From contig JAKJHU010000068.1 in assembly GCA_022316685.1 (NCBI GenBank), positions 558,001 through 622,000 of the forward strand: a stretch of DNA of 64,000 nucleotides. Reading direction: 5' to 3'. The position numbers and the translations under genes were made by a program. This DNA comes from Progne subis subis (Eukaryota > Chordata > Aves > Passeriformes > Hirundinidae). A model generated the notes under the pieces. That model saw only the letters and a list, made by a program, of their open reading frames with translations, was not told where the DNA came from and did no database searches. How positions within the stretch are numbered: the stretch's first letter is position 1; the number at the start of each line of letters is the position of its first letter. Of this stretch, positions 24,151 to 35,829 are shown one piece after another.

Positions 24151-24450
24151 CTGTGAAGAGAAAAAACTGGCATTGTGGAGGAAGACAATGTTCCCAACCC
24201 ACACCACAGACAATAATTCCATAATAAATGGAAGCAGTACTGTGCGGTGTTCCAAGCTGGGAGAAGAGCCCAGGAACTGCAGAAGGCCTTTGCTCTGAGG
24301 CTCATTACATTGCTGGCCATCCCCTCCCCTTCTTTTCCCCAGAATGAAAAGTTCAGTCAGGAGTGCAGGAGCACAAAGCAGGTGAGGAGATCAGCATTCC
24401 CCAATGCTCTGGTTTCCACCCCAGTAGCGACACGCAGGAAGTTCGAGTAC

Positions 24451-24562
24451 CTGGCTTCAGGATCTGCTCTGCCACACGAGCAATGCAAAGGGCCAGGAAG
24501 AAGGTGAACCTGAGGTTTGGCTGCTGGATTCCGTTCTGCACAGCATCCAAGAGGTACAGCAA
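24451..24562 (-). pseudogene. URB1: URB1 exon
   Basis: The 112-base exon after CTCTTGCAG encodes LLYLLDAVQNGIQQPNLRF, then FLALCIARVAEQILKP, and ends before GTACTC. It joins in phase to the exon at 24150. Confidence 0.88.
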
Positions 24563-24912
24563 CTGCAAGAGCCCGGGGAGAGGAGCCTGAACCATCGCCC
24601 ATATGAGCACAACAGGAGCACGAACACATAAATCAGCTTCTGTGACGTTTCATAGGCCATACATGTCAAATACCAATTCCATCAGGATTTCTATTCCCAC
24701 AAGAAAATTCCCAAGAATTTCTAAAACACATTTCCCACTTTCTCTGTCCGTTGATTTTAACACGAGAAAACACTAAGCAGCAGAGGAGAAACAATGGGAG
24801 AGAGGATGAAAAGCTTCTTTTAGCCGTCTCAGCACATGCACGCAGGTGGATGAGCAAGGCAACATCTCTCCCACGTGTCCATGACCAAACTGGCAATGGA
24901 GCCGAGCCTTAC

Positions 24913-25040
24913 CTGGCTCTTCTCTTGAAAGCGAGCCCCTTCCAGGCAGGAGAGAAGCAAGCCAGGACAAAACACGCAGCCGCTCTCGTGTTGGAGTTGT
25001 AGCTGCTCAGGGCAGCCACTGTGAGACCCAGGGCGAGGAA
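24913..25040 (-). pseudogene. URB1: URB1 exon with 1-base deletion
   Basis: The conserved part starts FLALGLTVAALSSYNSNTRA in one frame and continues as CLEGARFQEKSQ in another, up to a GTAAGG donor at 24912. The switch is near 24952, where CTTGCTTCTCTCC looks one C short of an in-frame version. The 5' boundary is approximate because no strong acceptor is visible. It is the most upstream URB1 exon I can find. Confidence 0.8.
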
Positions 25041-25111
25041 AGGGCCTCTCGTGATCCCAAGGGAAGTTTAGGCTGGATATTGGCAAGTCTAGTAGTGGAA
25101 AGGCTGTCGAG

Positions 25112-25235
25112 CCCTGGCACAGCTACCCAGGGCAGTGGTGGAGGTCCCATCCCCAGAGGGATCGAAAGCTGAGCAGACGTGGCCCTTGAGGACGCAGGAC
25201 AGTGGTGGCACCGGGGGAACGGCTGGGCACTGTAA
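25112..25235 (+). mobile_element. CR1 LINE 3' fragment
   Basis: The plus strand matches the forward CR1 tail: 'gggcagtggtggaggtcccat', then 'acgtggcccttgaggac' and 'cagtggtgg'. It lies just 5' of the last recognisable URB1 exon, close to the truncation point. Confidence 0.55.
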
Positions 25236-26189
25236 TCTCCAGGGGCTCCTCACCTGAAGGCTGCCTGGCAAGCCCAGGATGCCAGGAGCCAGCAGCCATC
25301 TTTCTTGGATTTCCTGGCATTTTAAGCCTGTTTTGTTTTACAGATGCTTTGATGTTTTCCATAATTTCTGATCCTAAGTCAAGGTTTGGAAAGCTGAGTT
25401 TTATAAGAACTGCTTGATATTTTGATTAGCCTTAACTTGGGAGTTTCCCTGGGCACCAAAACCAGGGGGTGATGCCAACGTGGCCTATAAGGGCTGTGAG
25501 ATCCCAACTATCCAAGCCCCAGTTCCCTCGGGACTGGTTTGTTGAATCTTTTCAGGGTTAACTTAACAAACTTAAGGGTTCGGTAATTTAATGATAAAAA
25601 CAGCCAGAGAAACCCGTGAAAAAGAAACTGAACTAAAGCCTAAAGGATAAAATTGTTCCCTACTGACGACTCGTTCAAAGAAGTCATTCAAAATGAGGCA
25701 GGATCGATTCGATACTCACCGACCCATTCGGCCAAGGTCACAGTTCTCTGCCCGCCGAGGACACAGCAACCAGCAGGGACCTTTCTCTCGCTCTCCAGCA
25801 CAGGCTTCCTCCCACCACACGCAGGGAACTGCAGCCGCTCGGAGAACGCCGACTTAGTCCCCGGGCTGGCAACGGGAGAGGCACGAGGAATATTCTGAAG
25901 TCATTCCCATCTCAGCGCCGTCCAGACCCGGGACAAAGTGCTTCCCGCACCCCTCCTGCAGTTCTCTTGCCCGGCCCTTCCGCCTTCGGAAGGTTTCTGG
26001 GGCAGCCGGGATTGTCGGTGCGCTTCAGAAGCTGCAGGTGTCCAAAGCGTTCCCTCGGGAGCGTGGAGCTTTCTGCTCTTTATCCCAAACAGTCTCCCCA
26101 GCGCTCCGCAATCTAGAAAGAAAAAAAACGAAAAGGCGGCACACAAATTCATTCTGACATTAGGGAGGGTTGCTTATCCCAACACACTT
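25236..26189. other. Unassigned segment next to the URB1 break
   Basis: No URB1 exon or other gene is recognised. The part at 25640-26110 is CpG-rich and could be LTR-derived or a small CpG island. No TG...CA ends with duplications were found. Confidence 0.35.
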
Positions 26190-27681
26190 GCAGGCAAAAA
26201 CCCGTTTCTGCCACTGTAACAAATCGACTGGATCTACTGTCTCAACTCCATGATAACTATTTAAACATTGTTTCAAGAATCCTAGGGGACACCGGGCTTG
26301 GAACTGTCAGCAACTGCTCAGCTTGCCTACTTCAAAGGTTTCCCCACCCAGGAAACTGAGCGCTCCCAGCCTGTAACAGCACATCTGCTACAAAGCCGAT
26401 CAAACCTTGCACACACGGACGACACGAGGCTGCTGCGAGTCCTCTATGGGAGGCAGCAGCAGCTCCCGGGGACATGAACAGCACTCCCCGCTCCCAGCTG
26501 GCTCAGGGTGGGAGCGGGGGGGTGAGTGGGGACGGCGGGGAGCAGCGGGGAGGGGAGGGCATGGGGCTGGACTGGACGGGACGGGTGCCCGGCACGGCAC
26601 AGGGACTACTCGCGGGACGCTGGCAGAGGTGGGACCTCGGCCGATCCGGGCGTCCCCGCCGCTGCCTGTCGGTGCCAGCCCGGCTTCCGCCCGCCCGCGG
26701 CGCCGCTGAGCCCCCAGCCTGTCCCCCCGCACCTCGAAACGCCGCGGAAAATCGCGCGCGGACGGCATCGTGATCAGGATAGTACGCAGGAAGCGGGTAG
26801 GACACACCCATGGTCCTTACTCTTTCCCCGCCCTGTCTGCCGCCATCTTTGGAAGGTCCGGCGGCAGCACTGCCCCGAGATCACAGCCCAGGGCTCCTAC
26901 GAGCGGCGGGGATGGGCACGGGGAGCTGCAGTACCGCGCTACATCCACAGGGCGGCAGCACTGCCTCGGGCTCACAGCCCAGGGCTCCCACACACTGCGG
27001 GGACGGGCACGGGGAGCTGCAGTACCGCTCTTTGTCCACAGGGCGGCAGCACTGCCCCACAGCTCAGCCCGGGCCCAGGGACAGGGAGAGAACAGAGGCA
27101 AAAGAGAACGGGCCCCAAAATCCCCGCCCAAAAATCCTCTAAAAGAAATGCCCCAAAAGAGCCCCAAGCACAACTACCGCAACCCTGCCACTCACCAAAT
27201 TCGAACCAAAAAAGCCTTGATTGGAGGCTATATTTAAAAATTTTTGTATTTATTATGTTTATATTTACCATTACCATTTCTGTTTTATATTCGTATCTAT
27301 GTATATTATACCTAATACACATAACATACCATTATATAGATTGCATTTATTTATATTACTGATATTGGTTTTTGTGTTTTACATTTCTCTTATTATTTAT
27401 ACTTTCCTATTTTTGTATTGATTTTTTAAAAATTGTGTTTGTTTATATTTTAAACTATACGAATTCATTAACCTAACACATCAGAACAACAATTAATTAG
27501 AATTGAATTAGCCTGATTTTCTAAAGGGTAAAGATTTCATTCTTATTAAAATAATATCGGCAGATTTTCTCTTTCTGTGGTTTTTTTTTTCGAGGGGGAT
27601 TGTTTGTGGGGGGGTTTATTTTCTTTTTTTTTTTGTTTGCTTTGTTTTGGATTTCTTTCTTACTAAACAATGAGGTTTGGA
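26190..27681 (+). repeat. Long direct repeat, copy 2
   Basis: This is the partner of 4407-6415 in the same orientation. It shares the opening block, the CpG-rich middle, the AT-rich tail and the 'caatgaggtttggag' end. The variable middle is shorter. It has one GCCATCTTTGG core (26842) and two tandem ~88-base subunits containing 'gggcggcagcactgcc' (about 26880-27058). Confidence 0.85.
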
Positions 27682-27974
27682 GAGTTACAGAATATAAAAA
27701 TCTACTTTGTTTTATTGCTACCTCCAAAATACACCCCGACATCAAGTGACTGCTGCTAACACTGTACGTGGGTAGAATGAGACCTGTTTAGGGGGTAAAA
27801 AGGAAAAAACGGCACCGTGGCATTTGCAGCTTTCTCCCTTCGGGTTCTTGAATGGAGCAGAAAATACAGAGGTTTTGCTCTCACTCCCGATTCTATCCAG
27901 ACCTTCGGTGGCCACGGATGTCATTTTCCAACTTCTTTGTTGCCAACAACCAATCTGCCACATACTCAGGGTAA

Positions 27975-28310
27975 GAGACTTAAAAAAACAAACAAAGAAA
28001 GAAAACATTAAAAAATAAAATAAACTAAAAAAATATAAAATAATATATAAAATATACAAACAAACAAAAATACAAACAAAAATGAAATATTTTACTTTTT
28101 AATTACTTTTAATTTTTATAGAAAAAATAATAAAAAGGAATAAAACAAATTAAAATATGAAATTAGAAGAAATAGAAAACCTTTTTAAAAATACAAAAAA
28201 CCCCATGAAAAAAATAAAACAATTAAATGAAAAAGAACAGAAAAAAGTTACAAATGTCAAAAAGTAAAAAAATAAAATAAATAATAATATAAAAATAAAT
28301 GCAGCTCTCC
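27975..28310. repeat. A-rich low-complexity tract
   Basis: Long runs of A with interspersed T and C, and almost no G on the plus strand. No periodic unit was seen. It may be the tail of retroposed material or a smaller relative of the G-poor tract at 31.6-33.8 kb. Confidence 0.8.
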
Positions 28311-29149
28311 TCTCCTGCCACTGCCTAACACAGCTCCGGGAGGATCCTGCACTATACAGGGATGGGGAAAACAAACCCAGTACCTCCCAGAAAAGAAGGT
28401 TTTTAGAGAATTCCCAGTTTTGCTTGGAAACAAGTTCTATTTTAGAGGGAAACTCACTTCGGATGAACATCCAAATGTGCCAAGGCAGGAAAGAACCTGC
28501 CCCTTGTGTCCAAGGAACAGCAATGAGGCCAAGATTGAAGTTTTCATGGGATTGATGTCATTAAAAATGCAGTAAATTGAACTTTACAGAGAGATTCATG
28601 ACGGCAATCAAACACTGAGCAAGTTTTCCTGGGAATTTACAGCGTTCTGCAGATACGGTGCTCCACAATGCCGATTTACCCACACTCTTTTGGAAAATTT
28701 CCTTGGAAATGTGCCCTAAGGTGTACAAAAATTCCAATTGGGATGGAAAATCGGCATTTGCGATAAATATCCCCTCACTAAAATCAGAGAGAGGAAAACC
28801 ACGAAATAAAAGGAAGGAATAACACCTAAATCCCAGCTTGCCTGGAAAACAAGCTCGGGAATTTCTAAAATTCTAACAATTTCTAACAGTCCAAAAACTT
28901 TTGGAATAGTGAGGAGGTTGGTGGAAGTTCATGGAAGGGTGATTTAAAATCTGCCTCCTCTGCTCTGATTTTAAAGGGAAGTGAGAAGTAAACATGTCAG
29001 GTTACACCTCTCCAAGAATTATCTGTGTTTTGTGGGAGTAGCAATCCAAAGAAACTCCAGTCTTACCTGGATTTGACATCTGAAACTCTCGGCAGAGTGG
29101 GGAAGTTTCAGTGGAAGAGGAGAGCCACAATTGCTGGAAAGAACAAAAT

Positions 29150-29610
29150 TCAATGGGGCAGAAGTCAGGAACTTTATCTACAAATCCATGCAGGAGGAGG
29201 AGGAGGACACCAGGAACGTGCTCCAGCTGAAGGCAAGGATTTAGTGGAAAAGGCAGGAAATCAAACGGATGCTCCCTGGTTATGCTCAAGCAATTATTCA
29301 GGAGTCAGAGAGAAAAGTGGGAACCCTGGGCTGGGATAAGGCCTTCAGGCGGCTTCTTTGCTGCCTAGCGGCTCTCTCCTTTTTTGCCAGCTCCCTGGAA
29401 GAAGAAAAACAAACAGCAATAAAGTTTCAAACCCAGGCAGGACGTCCTCGCTTCGGGCAGACGGAAGCGCAGCTCCCCGGGAGCGAGTCCAGGCCGTGCG
29501 CCGGGGAGCTCCGGGAAGCTGGGATCGCCTGCGTGATGGAAGGGCTGGAAAAGCACACCCAGCTGCTGGCTTTAGTGCTGGGACACAGCCAGGCCTGGGC
29601 TCAGGCTTAG
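29150..29610 (+). pseudogene. Broken coiled-coil-like gene remnant, family unknown
   Basis: Two protein-like stretches occur on the plus strand. The first (about 29172-29345) reads YKSMQEEEEDTRNVLQLKAR, then ILE-TAG, then WKRQEIKRMLPGYAQAIIQE and SERKVGTLG, so a stop interrupts it. A textbook polypyrimidine acceptor (CTCCTTTTTTGCCAG) then precedes an exon beginning SLEEEKQTAIKF. That exon ends MEGLEKHTQLLALVLGHSQ and a few residues later at TAG (29608-29610). It is rich in Glu, Lys and Leu and probably helical. I do not recognise the family. It is likely the 3' end of a copied gene. Confidence 0.4.
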
Positions 29611-29725
29611 AGCTGGGACTGCACAATGCCCCAAAGCCGGCTTAGACATGCGGCATTACACCCAGCACCCAGCTCCAGGAGAAACTTCCCTGGGAGAAGC
29701 ACCCCGGACGCTCCCTCAGAATACT

Positions 29726-29827
29726 GACCTCACCCTGCAGCTCCTCCAAAATACGGGAACCTACAGAAATCAGCCAGAAATCCACGGATTTCCACTTCTT
29801 CAGAACCAAAGCGGCAGCAAAACGTGT
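29726..29827. repeat. Duplicate of 7661-7763, copy B
   Basis: See copy A. This copy lies ~115 bases after the stop codon of the coiled-coil-like remnant, and is probably the source of the fragment inserted upstream of MRAP. Confidence 0.85.
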
Positions 29828-30560
29828 CCAAACCCGACTGCAAACCAGTAGCTCCGAGGAGACACGGGGATTTATTCCAGAGGGGACACAAGGATCCCTC
29901 AGCCAGCCACTATTTCCCTCGGGCTCTTCACACAGCCATGGTGGTGCCATGTTGGTGTTAGTGCTTTTAACCTTCTGACATTAGAGGGTATTGTACCACC
30001 AATTCATTATTGAAACAGCTTATTGTAAAATAAGACTTCTTACAATACAGTTGGCCAAAAGAGAGAGTCCCAAATTCAAGATATAAGTTTCACAGCTATT
30101 AAAAAAAGTTGTCTTTGGTGCATATAACTTGCCAGCCTCTCATGTTTTCAGTCTTTACCATTTCTTTTTACCAAGTCCATGATTGAAACTTTGTAGGAAG
30201 CTAAAAAAAAAAAAAAAAAAAAAATCCAGGACAAAGCTACACATTGTCCCCAAGTACGCTCAGTGTGGAGCTGTGTCACCCCCAAGTGTTTGCTCCCTCA
30301 GCCCGGCCTGGAGGCTCCAGCTGCTCCCGGGGCAGGGTTAGCAGGGGAATCGCTCGTTTGAAACCGTTTGTGTCGGTGGCCTGCATGGGAGGGCCAATAA
30401 ATGTGAAATACGTGATTCTCGTCTTGAACAGTGACCGACCTCCTTGGGGGAACCCCCTCCACTGGGATGGAGCGCTCTGCCACGGATTAAATCCATCTGC
30501 ATGGGAAAGAATGTTTGGAAAAAGGTCACAGTGCTGCAGGGTAACTTGACAGCTCCAGGC
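29828..30560. other. No gene recognised; poly-A run
   Basis: Mixed sequence with a 22-base poly-A at 30203-30224, possibly marking a retroposon end. Nothing else is recognised. Confidence 0.5.
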
Positions 30561-31500
30561 ATCTGGTGTCAGTCTACAGCTACCATCTACAGTCCAAGCA
30601 CACCCTACATTACAAATTTCGAGGCCCCAGGCCTTGTCCTATTACCCCTACAGCCAGCTATGCAGCAAGGCAGAGCAGCTCACAGCCAAATACCCACCAA
30701 CACCTGTGACACAGGACATGGCGAATGAGGGGATGCAACAGGGAGAGAAAAAGCTCTCAGCAAGAAGAACAGCCGTGAGGACAGAGAGAACTCGGAGTGC
30801 AATGACGAAGGAGAGACCCAAGGCAAGCTGGCCAGGCTCACAGAACCCTGCAGGAAGAAGATGCTAACAAGATGACTCAGTCCAAGAACCACAAAGATGG
30901 ATGCCCAAGAGTCCTAGGGCCAGAATTCTCTACCTATCTTTGCATTCTTACAAGTCCTAACCCGCCAGAAGGGATAGTGTCAGTGCTCAGCTGTCGATAC
31001 AGCTCGGAACAAGACCTGAGAAGACTTTGGACTGGATGAGACTAGAGAAGGATGTGATTCAAATGCAAGCCTGAGCTCCCGAGTCAAAGGCTCAGACACC
31101 TGGCCAAGGAATAGGGGGATGCTCAGAACAGTGCCTGGCATTTTCAATAGGCCCCTCAAAGGGCCACAGCAAAAGACCTGCCACACAGAAGACCCGACAG
31201 ACAAGTGACACCACACGCACCGGGAATGCTCGGCCCTGCGAGAGCTTCCCTCGATGTGGCCTAAGGGGTCACATCTTGGACATCCTCGTAACCAAAACTG
31301 ACTCAAAAATCCCCCCTGGCACGTCCCAACCCAGCGCCCCATTTCCATCCCCTCCGTGGCTCGAGGCCTCCACTTATCCCTGGGACATCCGGGGATCAGA
31401 ATCCACGGTTGGGTGTGAAGGAAGGCCGCCTCGCCCTCTGGGAAAGTCCTGCTGTCACCAGGCTGGTGTCTCTCAGCTACCATAAGGAAAACCAAACATC
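30560..31500 (+). mobile_element. Possible retroviral gag relic
   Basis: The plus strand gives a basic, Gln/Arg-rich broken frame. Near 31240 is a segment reading RCGLRGH, which resembles the core of a nucleocapsid CCHC zinc knuckle, but two of its cysteine positions read Phe and Leu. Several stops interrupt the frame. Position next to the G-poor tract and the LTR-rich zone fits an old endogenous retrovirus. The evidence is weak. Confidence 0.3.
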
Positions 31501-31624
31501 AAAGCATCATCTTAGCAGATTTGTTGGCCGGTTGATGAGGGGGTCTCAGTGTAATACGAGCGGAGCACCTAAAACAAACAAACAAGAGTGGGTGCTTAGA
31601 GTTGCTCCAGAAACACCGCTACCC

Positions 31625-33850
31625 TAACCACGCAAATATATAAATTTTGTAAAAGAAAATTAAAAAAAAAAACCAAACCCCACAAAAAAAGAGCAACTCT
31701 TATTACCCATAGTCAAACTAGCAAATATAATAAAAATAACCCCATGTCCGACCCCATAAAAAAACTCAACTCCATGCCTAGGACCACCCCCCCAACTTAA
31801 AAAGACCTGTCTCTAACAAATAAAAAGCAAAAATCCCATGTCTTTTGAACTACATGAATTAATTAACCTAACACATCAAAACCACAAAAATTTACATCCT
31901 TAGTCAAAACTAATATGCCATATACAGTAATCCCATTACTACATACAAAATCAAAACCTATTTCTATTACTAGTATAACAAAAAAAAAAATCACAAATTT
32001 AAACTGTAACAAAACCTAATTAATAATAAAATTCAAGAATCCTATTGTAACTAACCCAAAAGCCCAAGCATTCCAAACAAACTTCCTTCAAAACAAATAC
32101 TTGAAGTGCCAAAACCCCTCAAACTTTCAAAATATCTACTACAAAAGTGCCCTCTGTCCACCACACCACCAATATCACGGAAAACAAATAAATTACTCTC
32201 TTCATACAATGCACGCACAAAAACCTAAACCACCCTAAAATCTTTAAATGAATTATAAGTTAACCCAATAAAAACTTTAATCTCGTTAATTAAAAATCCC
32301 TAAACAAACACAAACTAAAAGACTCCACCATACAACCATCAGCAAACAAACCACACTACACTCCTTTTCACTAACAATTCTTTATCAAATCATAAAAATT
32401 GAACAACAATAAAAAACAACCATATAAAATACCATACAAATCACTAAAACTAGTAAAAAAATAAACCAACTTAGTAAACTCAAAACTGCACAACTGACCC
32501 TAAACATGACTAGAAAAAAATTACCAAAATTCCATCTCTCCACTAACTAAAAAATAACCAATACTCTATAAAATTAACTACAAACCCCAAACTTATTGCC
32601 AACATAAAAGAGAACCTACACTACTAAAAAATAAACATCACTAGCCCCCCAAAAAACTAAAAAAACCTCACCAAATCAATACCCATGTTCACAAAAATAT
32701 AACTAATAAAACACCAAAACAACAGACAAATCAAACTACAAAATTAAAAATATCAGAAATAGAATCAGAAACACCAAAAAATAAACCCATAATGCCTCAA
32801 ACCATCAAAACAAAAATACCACCTCTAAATATACACAAAACCAAAAGATCAATTTAACCATAAACAATAGCTCCCAAATTATCCATAACTATAAAACGTA
32901 TACTGCAATCAAACAAGACAAATAAACAATAATCCAATTATAAATATTAGAAAACCCTAAGAAATTAACTACATCACACTACCTCAAAACCCACCAAAAA
33001 CAAACAGTACATATTCACCATAATAAAAGCCATCACTGAATAAATCAAAACCTCTCCTATATCTCAAGCTACAGCCCATTACACCATGGTAAGCCTTAGA
33101 GAACCTATCTTTTAAAAACATAATACACCACCAAAAAAAAAAAAAAAATTCAACAGCAAAACTCAATTCAAAGCCAGGCACCTGATCAACATGGAAACTA
33201 AGAAACACAACATTAAATAAATAAACAAACAATATCCCTTATCACACACCACCTACAAACAAAATAAAGCCACACAATGCATTATTAAAAGCCACTAAAC
33301 AGAAAAAACTTAAAAAAATTTTAAAAATTCATCTAACAAAACACCCTAGCTTCCACCAGCCAGGCTAACCCGACCCAATCTGAACACTCACATACAACAA
33401 ACAAAAACAAAACCCCAGTAATACGTATCAGAAGTCTATTAAATAAAACTACTTAAATTAATTCTACTTCAAATACAAACAAAGCCATCCATAAAGTTAT
33501 CTTCACTCAAAAGCCAAATTAAACATAATAAGACCAAAAAATATACCACTATATACCACCAAACAATGTAATATTGAATAAAAACCATATATAGATACCA
33601 CTGCCAGTCTCTACATTTAACTGTATCGATAGATAAATCTACATATAATCAAGACATATTAATTTGAACACTAAGCTGACAAAATAAAATATAAAATGCC
33701 CTAAAATTATATCATAATACGACATCCCCTATCATCCTCCCCCCAATTCCCTTAAATATATTACCTAACATACACACAAAAAAAATTGGGGTTTTTTTTT
33801 ACTTTTTAAACCTAACTTCTCAGTTATTAGCCAAAACAAAATATTTTGCC
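31625..33850. other. G-depleted, A-rich 2.2-kb tract
   Basis: The plus strand has about 2-4% G in lines I counted, with roughly half A and about a fifth C. The other strand is correspondingly C-poor. Stop codons are everywhere. The change in composition at both ends is abrupt. A ~40-base block near 31850 ('cattaacctaacacatca'-like) resembles the AT-rich tail of the long direct repeat (27455 and 6190), with one G read as A. The tract ends near an 'aaaaaaaattgggg' run at 33778. G-to-A hyperedited retroelement DNA is the explanation I favour; see findings. Confidence 0.8.
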
Positions 33851-33859
33851 AAAACTGTT

Positions 33860-35275
33860 TCTTCGTCTAGAACTACAGAACTCCACGCCTGCGGCAGGCT
33901 GGAGGGACGGGGGAGGCCAGGCGAGTGGCAGCGCTTGGTGTTAGAAATGACCAGGGCAGGAGAACAAGTTTACTCCTTTCAGCGCCGTTATTAATCAGCT
34001 CTTTTAGAAAGAGGTAGCTCGGGGAATGCCTACGCCACCGCGGCTCCCGATGGACACCGCTGAGGAGAAGGCCGTTGTCGAATCTGCGCAGCCGCAGAGC
34101 CGGGAGCGTTGTCTCACGGGAGTCCCTCATATCTCGCTTGCAGTGTGTCTTGGGCAAGGGGGTGTCTCCCAGTGGGTGCCTCCTAAGTCAGGGTGAGAAC
34201 CTGGATATCAGTCTGACTAAGTCTGCAGGTGCCTGAAGGTCTTCCTCACCCGTTGATACCTTTCGTCTTGTTGGAAGTGGAGCCGGCTCGTTATCACTAG
34301 GGGTTTTTGGTATGTACCCCACTTCCGGCTGAGAGGTGCACCTTGGGAGTCCCCCTTATTTCCATATCGGGTGGTACTCGATGGAAAGTGGTCGGTCTCT
34401 TGGGTGATGCTTCCAGGTTGATGGGCAGTTGAGGTGGAGCTGATGGGAGGCAGGCGATGTCAGTGTTTCGGTGGGTATAGACCTGTGGTGTTGCTGATTC
34501 AACGGGCCAATGCAGGGAGCAGCGAGCACTCAACTTGGGATAAGGTAAGGGGAAACTGGGCCTGAACAATGGAGTCTAGGGGCTTCACTCGGAATAGGGT
34601 AAAGAGGGATGTGCAAAACAGGGGTCTGGGGTACACAAAACTGGTTTCTGGGAGTACATAGAACAGATAACGACATAACATTAATGCATAAAACTGGTAA
34701 CAAAAACAAGTAACATTACTACAAACAGCTGTTCAACTTAATACGAACTCCTAATACTCTGCACCTTTCTTAATTTTATTCCTCACGCTTGGCGCCCAGG
34801 GGCAGCCCCGTGCCAGCACCCACGCAGTGCCCCCGGCCAAGACTCGGCGCTGGGCTGCCACCGTCCCACGGTGCGAGAGGACCGGGCAGACCACGCAAGC
34901 GGAGGCACAGGGCATCCAGGGGCAGCGCCGCGCCCTCGTCCCCGAACCGAGCACGTCTCCCGGCGGGAAAGCCGCTCCTCTGGCTGCGGGGGCAGCCCCG
35001 TGCCAGGAAACGCACCCACCCCGCAGCACCCGATGGAGGAAGCCCCATGGCCGGACCAGACAGAGCTGCTGGCGCAGGCAGAGAGCTCCGCGCCACGGCT
35101 CCCTGTCGTCTGGCCCGGCAGAGCTCGGCTCGGTTCCGCACGGCTCCCACCGGGGACAGCTCAGCTGTGCGGCCCCGTTCCACCTCAGCAATTCCCCCAC
35201 AAATGAGCGCCAGGAGCGCTCCCGTACAAGGCACTCAGTGCCAGGACACAGGCGGAAACACCTCCAAATGCAGCA
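33860..35275. other. GC-rich segment, unassigned
   Basis: The sequence abruptly becomes GC-rich after the G-poor tract. There are open frames on both strands at 34750-35300, but they are arginine/proline/alanine-rich, overlap each other and look like CpG-island shadows. A TTGGCGCCCAGG motif at 34789 recalls a retroviral lysine-tRNA primer site but is imperfect. No LTR with duplications was found around it. Confidence 0.35.
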
Positions 35276-35282
35276 GCCCAAT

Positions 35283-35829
35283 TGTGATAAACGCTAATCA
35301 CTTGTTTTAAAATTTTACAAGTTTAATAGTAAATAAGATGGTTATAAAAACAGAATTAGAGTTAAAAAATTGAACAATTTCAGAGTTAGGACAATACAAG
35401 ACAAAAACAAAGTTACAGACATCTGGGTGCCTCCCCGAGCGAAAAGCTTCGGAGAAGGACCCTGTTAACAAAGGATTATCTCTTAAAAGCAATAGTCTGT
35501 TGAATATTCATACATTTCATACATGATGCATAAATTCCTATTCAAACAAAGAATTGTCTCTGGTTAGTGTCACTTTTTCCTTTAATCTCTATGGCGTCCA
35601 CAAGGCTGAGAGAGGCAGGAGGAGTCGGTCTCTTCTGATAAGGAAGTAGTAAATTCTTCTTTCTCTGAAAGATTTATGTTTTCCTGTGATTGGTACATAA
35701 AAACTACATTTTAACTACAAAACTACATTTACCATACTATCAAAATATTAATACATCATTAACAATTAATACAACATAATACATATAGTAAATATCTTGC
35801 GTAGAGCCATATAATATGCACTTTTCACA
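35283..35829 (-). mobile_element. Solo LTR, family A, inverted copy
   Basis: This 547-base element has ends TGTGA...TCACA and is flanked by a perfect 5-base target-site duplication CCAAT (35278-35282 and 35830-35834). It is the inverted partner of 36164-36712. No internal retroviral sequence adjoins it, so it is a solo LTR. Confidence 0.9.

Larger units (their letters stand above)
19471..25040 (-). pseudogene. URB1: URB1 3'-terminal fragment, frameshifted
   Basis: URB1 (Npa1-like) is a large nucleolar protein of 60S pre-ribosome assembly, over 2200 residues in mammals. Eight consecutive C-terminal exons are recognisable on the minus strand with compatible splice phases. Hallmark stretches are LLYLLDAVQNGIQQPNL, KVNRFLLSHQYLDLRKV, CELYGCQRIFQVILSF, LLTWVLH and VLEYRAVVAEAL. 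At least four reading-frame changes occur inside otherwise conserved sequence: near 24952, two in the exon 21903-22076 with a TGA between them, and near 19985. The many upstream exons are not found between 25.04 kb and the repeat at 26.19 kb. The copy is therefore 5'-truncated and disabled. Its convergent orientation to MRAP is ancestral. Confidence 0.9.

Noticed and set aside
31625..33850. Nuclear copy of mitochondrial DNA
   Set aside because: Low G on one strand recalls mitochondrial DNA, but I could match no mitochondrial gene, tRNA or control-region block, and stop codons saturate all frames.
34789..34800. TTGGCGCCCAGG as a retroviral lysine-tRNA primer-binding site
   Set aside because: Only the first ~8-9 bases match such sites, and no LTR with defined ends and duplications precedes it.
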